NCBI RefSeq assembly: GCF_000512565.2
Contig: NC_089305.1
Span: 992,001-1,056,000, forward strand
Direction of reading: 5' to 3'
Source of the DNA: Kwoniella dejecticola CBS 10117
Lineage: Eukaryota > Basidiomycota > Tremellomycetes > Tremellales > Cryptococcaceae
DNA: 64,000 nt
A program made the translations under genes and the position numbers. Below, one piece after another: positions 57,812 through 64,000 of the stretch. Positions within the stretch are counted from its first letter, which is position 1; every line of letters begins with the position of its first letter. The notes beneath the pieces were generated by a model. That model was not told where the DNA came from. It was given only the letters and a program-made list of their open reading frames with translations, and did no database searches.

Positions 57812-58594
57812 TGGGATGGGTGCGACACGCCAAAGTCTCTCACTTGCGCTTCAGTGATCACGCGTGATGCTCTTTTGATACGTCACTTGCTTATCTCTTC
57901 TTACTTTCTTGAGACACTTAATTACCACTTTTACGTTGTGAGAGAATCCCTCATGGCTAAGGTCTAACGCAATGTCAAACACCCAACATATGTGGACCTA
58001 GACCCTCATTTCTGGAGAACATAATGCATTTATCTCATCGATGAGATATCTGCCGCATGAAGTGTGTTCTGGCACCGAGGTCCGTTGCATTGGTGAGTCA
58101 TGAATAACTGCAAACCTCACTGGCTGCATTGACCAAGCTATACTTTCCCCGATACTATAAATGCCCCAGTCAGCATCACAGTAGTCTGTGGAAATGCTGA
58201 ATTGGAACGATAGCCTATGTGTTAAATAAGGAAAATTGCCACAAAATGCGCCGGCGTTTTACTACACTATTTCCTTATGCATGCACGAAACTTTTTAGCT
58301 TGTATAGTAGATACATATAGGTAGTTTCTTATCCAGTAGTTAGTTCTCTTCTATACATGCATCAAGTGATTGAAAAGAAAGCTCGGAAACGTTAACACTA
58401 TGCCTGTCTCCCTTTCTAGCCGAGAAGCGGTGATCGCCGTCTTGCGTATTTGTTTATCGTTTCAAATTTAGACTTAGACCGGCATTCACGAATGACGTCC
58501 TGCTGCTGTTTTATCTGATAGTCTGCCAATCAAGGTCACCACCATCCCTCCTATTCGCGACAGCAAGCTAGAACCGGGCGAGAAAATCACCTAC
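57812..58594. promoter_or_regulatory. intergenic region upstream of RIT1
   Basis: This 783-nt region is AT-rich in its middle (58250-58400) and has no supportable gene. A frame open in phase with RIT1 extends about 36 codons upstream of its ATG to a stop near 58494, so a longer N-terminus by another 5' exon is possible. Confidence 0.4.
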
Positions 58595-60666
58595 ATGTCG
58601 GAGTTCAAGGCCGTGCGGAAGTACGCCGCCCAGCACGATCTGTTTAACCGTTTGCATTCCATCTCAGCGGACGAGCAATTTGTCAGAGATGTCTCGCAAA
58701 ATTGGTTTAATCGCAGATTCGAGGTAGTCCGTGAGTGATATCTCACCCATCGTCAAGATGGCCATCAAGTAGGGATGAAGAGACTTGACATGGCTCTACA
58801 CCTAAAACCAACCTTCGGCCGTTCATTCCTCCTGTTAGATGACCATAGGCCTGACTGACCGGTGTAGCTAATCAGCGATGTGGGAATTGGTATTGCGATC
58901 CATCAGTAAGACCCAATCGAGCTTGCACTGAGAGTGTCAACATGCTCATGATTGTTTTGATTGTGTCGCAGACTAGCTCAAATGCGTATGCATACTTCAA
59001 GTCGACTGACGGACATATGACAGTGAGCTCTACGATGACGCGCCTTGACATCCTCTGATGTGATCGTAGCAATGGGATTTCAATCTCAGAAGATCAAATC
59101 TGAGCTTGGCTAAATATGCAGAAGACCACGGGGGGTGAGCTTCCTCAGGCTTGATCGTCTTTATGACCGTGTAGATGTGTGCTGACCATGACATCAGATT
59201 GATCTTGGTCGATTCTACCAGGAGGGGGAAAAGGATGCCTGATGGTCTGTCCAAAACAGTCCCAATATGGTGAGCCTGCACACCACTGCCGTTCGATGCG
59301 AGGCTCCCACTGATGCTTTGTACTGTATGCAGGTGTTGCGTTATCAATCTGGCGTTGGAACTGCGGCGAGATCTTTCGGTGGACGACGATTGGGACACAG
59401 AGCTTTATTTACCGCCTAAAGCAGTCTCCCCGTCTGAAAAGGCTCAAATCGAAGAGAGGTTAGACGTCTGGGCCGAGACCCTCGAAGTCAGTCCCTCTCA
59501 TGCATTATTCAGCTGAGCACTTAGGTCAAACCTGATCCCTCATATGAGCACAGAAATCTTCCTTACCCCTTCCACAACTCACGAAACCGCTTCGACCCTT
59601 CTTCATACACCCTTCTACCTCAACTCCACCTATAATACCCGATGATCCACCGTATACACCCATCATCTGTCTATCAGCTTCGCGCTGGGCCAACAATCTC
59701 GAGTCCGATGACATGCCGTCTGTGACCAGACTGAATGAGAGCGGTGTGACAGTGCGTTTTGATTATGTGGCTGGAGCGGGAGACGATGACGAGCTTTGGG
59801 CAAGGGTGAGTGTATCTACAATCTTTTCTCTCTGCAGGATTCACCCTCTTTGACTCAGCATACTGACATGAGTCTTGTCTCATCAGGGTTTGACACCTGC
59901 CGTCTTCCATGCAAATAAAGCGCACCTCCTGCGGGCCGAGCGAGATGACCTGGTATCGATAGTAGACGAGTTGATCATGGCATCCTCACTGGCCAAACTC
60001 TCGACCTCTTCAACGCCGTCCGGGTTTTCAAGCCAATATCTCGAAGGTGTACCTGGACCTTCGTCTCGTATAGCAGTCAATCTCGGACAGCCAATATCAC
60101 CTTCTGGATGGAGCTATGATGGGCAAGCCTATCGTACTCTACGCATAGTCGAGTACGAAAAATATCCGAAAGACTTGCCTAGATTACTCAAGGTACCGGG
60201 CAACGTCTCCGAAGATATGATATTAGTCGTTGCAAACTCGAAAACTGAAGGAAAGGCTTACGAGCAGTCGATACGAGAAATAGTGACTTTTATTCAGGAC
60301 AACACTACACCAGTGCTATTGGTGGCCGGACATCAGGACGACGTTGACAAGCTCCGCGAATATGCGATCTCGAAAGTGAACGGTGGGGACACGGCGCCAA
60401 AAAGACTCAATGATCCTCCTCAACCCTCGGTCGAGGGGCGTAAATTGATCTTACCAATCCTGCTAGCTCTGATATGTTCTACGGCAAATCTGGAAGATAC
60501 AGATATTGCGTCGGCAGATGTGACCGATAGGACTGGTCTCGACAAAAGCGACATAGCGGCGAAACTGCACAGTCTGGTCTCACAATGGCCGGACGGAAAT
60601 CCACCCAGATCAGCGTTGAAAAGAGTGAACGAGTTCTTGATGAGCGATGGAAGGAAGAATGGCTGA
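58595..60666 (+). CDS. RIT1: tRNA A64-2'-O-ribosylphosphate transferase Rit1
   Basis: Adds a 2'-O-ribosyl phosphate to A64 of initiator tRNA-Met, which keeps it out of elongation; known from fungi and plants. Eight exons: 58595-58730, 58868-58905, 58972-59022, 59070-59134, 59198-59269, 59333-59486, 59554-59805 and 59887-60666; 515 aa. Diagnostic segments in order are LFNRLHSISADEQFV, NQRCGNWYCDPS, YFKSTDGHMTQWDFNLRRSN, LILVDSTRRGKRMPDGLSKT and VPIWCCVIN, then YVAGAGDDDELWARGLTPAVF. The C-terminal part (residues about 350-515) corresponds to the phosphatase-like domain of the family: VANSKTEGKAYEQSI, TTPVLLVAGHQDDV. The N-terminal half lies in exons too short for simple ORF calling. It is convergent with the SDR at 60.8 kb, with 124 bp between stops. 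Confidence 0.95.
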
Positions 60667-60790
60667 GGTGTTGAACTACGATATCTTGAAGCATAGTTAC
60701 GAATACAATTCCCGATGCTATGCATAACGGACCATGACGAAAATCCAAGGAAAAAAGGCTTTCCGCAAGTGTCAGTGGACTACCTCACCA

Positions 60791-61692
60791 TTACCAAGGT
60801 AAGATATCACCATAAGGCGAGGCATTCGGAGCATTGATCGTCTTTCCAACCAAATGATCTCTTTCACCTTCAACTACACTTCGTATGAATTGCCCAGCAA
60901 ATTTCGGATCACCCGCGCCGATCTTCTTGAGATGCTCGATATTTCCTCCAAGATTGGTGGCTGTCAAACCGGGGTTTACTGTCCATACTTTGACGTTATC
61001 GTTCTTCAGCCATCTGTACCAATCTCGCATCAACATGTTCAATCCCACTTTGACGCTTTTATACGCAGGGTATTCTCTGCTAAAATCCTTGGGCCAGCCT
61101 GCGGGCGGGACAGCATTGAAAGGGACTTTGTCGTTCTCGCTCTGTGCGATGGAAGATAATCCGCTAGTCAGGAAAATCAATCTGGCATTGTCGCTCTTGA
61201 CTAGGAGCGGGGCGAACTGAGTGGTGAGGAGGTGTGAACCTGTCACATTCAGGTCCCATGTCTTGTTGAACATCTCTCGAGGAGTCAACCCAATTTTGGA
61301 GGTCTGCTGATCGAAGTTGGCGCCTACACCGTTGGGAAATCAGCATCTAATCTATCTGTAGCTGATTGTGCTGCTTCCTTGTGCGGAATGACCAACTACT
61401 TACCAGCATTATTGATCAACACATCCAGCGTTTCAGTCTCGCTTTTGATCTTGGTGTACAGATCGGCGATCGATCGATCATCTTCGATATCGATGATGAC
61501 GGGCACTTGTTGGCATTTGGAATCAGGTATTTGTTCTTTCAAAGTTCGGATGGCTTCGTTGGCTTTTTCAGCTGATCTGGCCCCGAGGAAGATCTTGTAT
61601 GTCTGACTGGATTGCAGAAGGGCAAGGGCCGTTTGATAGCCTATACCGCCGTTGGCACCTGTGATGAGGACGGTGGTGGCTGAGCGCGACAT
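60791..61692 (-). CDS. short-chain dehydrogenase, paralogue B
   Basis: 273 aa from exons 61692-61404 and 61323-60791. MSRSATTVLITGANGGIGYQ holds the cofactor motif; GARSAEKA again places an Arg after strand 2. VLINNAG closes exon 1 in phase 1. FLTSGLSS gives the catalytic serine and YKSVK the Tyr/Lys pair, and WTVNPGLTATNLGG follows. Exon 2 has the same layout and similar length as in paralogues A and C (PREMFNKTWDLNVTGSHLLT). It sits head-to-tail with paralogue C on the minus strand, 804 bp apart, consistent with tandem duplication. Substrate is unknown. Confidence 0.93.
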
Positions 61693-62496
61693 TGTGCTTA
61701 TGAAATTCGCGAAACAAGTCGATGTGCAATTTGATGGTGGGGAAGATAAGAACGGTATCCACAAGTGGTTGAGGTCGGTCTTCGATTCTGGGCTGGGAAG
61801 GCAAATCGATCAGCGCTACCAACCTGCTCGACGAGAGTCAAGTCAATTTATACCGCTTCCAACCTCATTGTATTTGCATCGTGTTGTGTCATCTTGAGAG
61901 AAGAGGGCTCGGTGGACGTCTGAAGTGGAGGTTGTTTGCGCATGCCGAGGCCGAGGCACCTCCTTCCTGTTCTTTGGTCGATCCCCTTAGCGCTATGCAT
62001 CAGAACAGCTAGGGAGCTACTCCTAAACCGAGCTTCGGGCATGTGGTTGGTTCTCACGCAGAAGCTTGTCTCGGGTTTCCTCCTCTAGCATATCACCCGT
62101 AGAACAATGTGAAGACCAATTTATTGGAGAGATCTTAGCTGCCCCGGGCGACCATTTTAGCAGTTCTCCCAGTGACCCCGAAAGATCTGCTGGTGGACAG
62201 TTTGACCCGCGGTCCAATATGATAAATCCACTCGACTTGCTGTCCGCATTTTCGTCATGATGAGTACCAAGACCAAAGTCGAGAAGGGGCGAGGAGGAGA
62301 AGACTGATTGCTGACGTGCTTGACCTCTGCACTCGTAACGAGACTATCGCCAACCACAATGTATGAGCACATGCATACTTCAAATTGATACACATGTCAG
62401 TTGCCCACACTTGTTGTAAAGCGATACTGCGCCGATCAAAGCTCGCGATCAAGCGCCTCTCGATGATTTGCTCCTGGCAAGGAGGAAGAAATTGTA
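61693..62496. promoter_or_regulatory. intergenic region between tandem SDR genes
   Basis: These 804 nt hold the promoter of paralogue B and the 3' flank of paralogue C. The open frames of 60-84 codons are shadows or lack motifs, and no SDR remnant was recognised. Confidence 0.4.
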
Positions 62497-63425
62497 TCAC
62501 CAAGGGACGAGCGAGCCAAAATAATCACCATCCGGAGCAATCATCTTCCCCACATCTTCATCACTCTTCCCCTCAATCACATCCCGAATGAGCAGGGCGG
62601 GAACATGCGGATCACCAGCATTGATCGATTTTAGAAGCTCCGGATTATTACCCAGGTTAGTCTGGACCAATCCAGGATTGATAGCCCAAGTCTTGACGCC
62701 GTCATTCTTCAGCGTCTTAGGCCAGTCCCGCATGATCATCATCAATGCTAATTTCGTCGATTTGTAAGCCCAGAAATCTTGTTTGTAGCTCTGTTTCGGC
62801 CATCCAGAGGGAGGAGACTGGTTGAAGTACAGAGAAGGGTTCTGGGATATTACTAAGCTCGCCATGCTTGTTCCCAGGAAAAGCAGTTTGGGGTCTCGAG
62901 ACTGGACGAGTAAAGGCGCAAAGGTGTCCGTGACGATGTGAGCTCCTGTTACGTTCACATCGAATGACTTGGAGAAGATCTGTCGAGTGGTAAGTCCTTC
63001 TGATTGACCTTGATGATCGATCAATATACCTACAGAGCATGGAAACAGATGATACTGAGCTCAGCGAACCTTCTTCTCTCTGTATCTTGTTAACATGAGA
63101 ACGCGCCGACGACCCTAGCTGTGCACTTACCGGCGTTGTTGATCAGTACATCCAGTCTTCCGGAGGATTCTTTCACATAGTCGAACGCCTGACTAATTGA
63201 ATGGTCGTCTGCTACGTCAAGGACCAATGATATCAGATCTGACTGGGTGCCCCCAACTGCATTCTCCGTTTGCAATTGCTTGATTGCCTCAGTAGCTTTG
63301 TCTTGAGATCTTGCTCCAACATAGATTTGATACGTCTCTTTAGCGGACCTGAAAAGTGCTAGAGCAGTCTGATAGCCCACTCCGCTGTTGGCTCCTGTGA
63401 TGAGCACGACGACTGGATTTGCCAT
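62497..63425 (-). CDS. short-chain dehydrogenase, paralogue C
   Basis: 275 aa from exons 63425-63131 and 63029-62497. MANPVVVLITGANSGVGYQT carries TGxxxGxG; GARSQDKA follows strand 2. VLINNAG ends exon 1 in phase 1, as in A and B. FLGTSMAS gives the catalytic serine and YKSTK the active-site pair; WAINPGLVQTNLGNN follows. An in-frame ATG at 63473 would add 16 residues (MRRVFSLPIILGNTSN); the 63425 start matches the length of the paralogues. Exon 2 aligns closely with A (both LTTRQIF and MIMRDW), so A and C may be nearer to each other than to B. Confidence 0.93.
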
Positions 63426-64000
63426 ATTTGAGGTGTTTCCGAGGATGATGGGGAGAGAAAACACGCGCCTCAACTGGGTAACTAAACTTTTTGAGGAGAT
63501 ATGGCTTGTAAAGGGGATGCCATGTACGTCTCCTCCTCCTCCTCCTCCTCCTCCTCATCATCATCATCATATATACATATATGCCTAATCCTCGATTCAG
63601 CGATTAACAGTCATGTAATGGTCTTAGTCATCCCAATAATGCTTTCGACTGACCCGAAGTGGAGGAGCAGGGGAGTCAGGTATCTTTACAGATATCCGCC
63701 CGTCGGTCATCCTGCTTGATGTAACGCGCTTAGTCAGTGTCATCGTGTCACTTACTTCGAGGCATCTGTTATGTCTTGAGCTGCAACAACAATGCCTTGG
63801 ATTTATAAATTGATCAAGATCAAGTACTGTGACTCTCACCATATGAAGTCACACAGAATATGTAGAAAAGGCTAGAATCGGATCATAGGATATGGCAGGT
63901 CGGCAATGGAATGTAAACGCTTTACCAGTCTCAAACGGAATATTATCGTAGGGAGATGAATTTGCATCTGCGAGTCTATGCATAGGCTGCAGGAGAACTG
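63426..64000. promoter_or_regulatory. upstream region of SDR paralogue C
   Basis: It holds the promoter of paralogue C and unassigned sequence to the window end. A compound microsatellite (listed separately) lies about 105 nt upstream of the start codon. No further gene was seen. Confidence 0.4.
63529..63580 (+). repeat. compound (TCC)n(TCA)n microsatellite
   Basis: About eight TCC units run directly into about five TCA units and then an ATATACATATAT segment. It lies in the putative promoter or 5' leader of SDR paralogue C and could vary in length. Confidence 0.85.

Noticed and set aside
63501..63719. 72-codon ORF across the TCC/TCA repeat
   Set aside because: Open only because of the microsatellite; low complexity without start context or conserved content.

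Overview
The window is nuclear DNA from a basidiomycete yeast. The genes are intron-dense: small introns, mostly 45-110 nt, with GTRNGY donors, CTGAC/CTGAT branch sites and YAG acceptors. Proteins are of fungal type (Rit1, Ccz1, Pcf11, RTA1, Zn2Cys6 regulators), and a single 5S rRNA gene sits between protein genes. This fits a Tremellomycete such as Cryptococcus or Kwoniella; the genus is an inference. Most ATG-to-stop open frames are only single exons, so the gene models were assembled by hand from splice sites with matching phases, and most close exactly in frame.

Layout: 1-6.7 kb holds no gene I can support. It is followed by a Pho85-type cyclin (6.8-8.1 kb) with a long upstream region, then another 3.6 kb gap. 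11.7-19.8 kb is a housekeeping block: PCF11, a Vps3844-type membrane protein, the tiny gamma-tubulin-complex factor MZT1 (minus strand), and a secreted RNase T2 relative. The RNase T2 relative has lost every catalytic residue I can align and ends in the ER-retrieval-like tetrapeptide RDEL.

20-47 kb looks like an accessory metabolic neighbourhood. It contains three Zn2Cys6 regulators, a Baeyer-Villiger-type flavin monooxygenase, three short-chain dehydrogenases, an amino-acid permease, an RTA1-type membrane protein, an MFS monocarboxylate-type transporter and a 5S rRNA gene with a partial inverted copy beside it. No polyketide or peptide synthase is present, so a catabolic/transport role is the more economical reading; this is inference.

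47-60.7 kb returns to housekeeping genes: CCZ1 (vacuolar Rab7 exchange factor), an HCS1/IGHMBP2-type helicase, a GST-kappa-like protein (minus strand), an ARP9-type actin-related protein, an unrecognised protein with a frame problem near its start, and RIT1 (initiator-tRNA ribosyl phosphate transferase). The right end carries two tandem SDR paralogues (minus strand) of the SDR at 46-47 kb. All three share one intron at the same position and phase.
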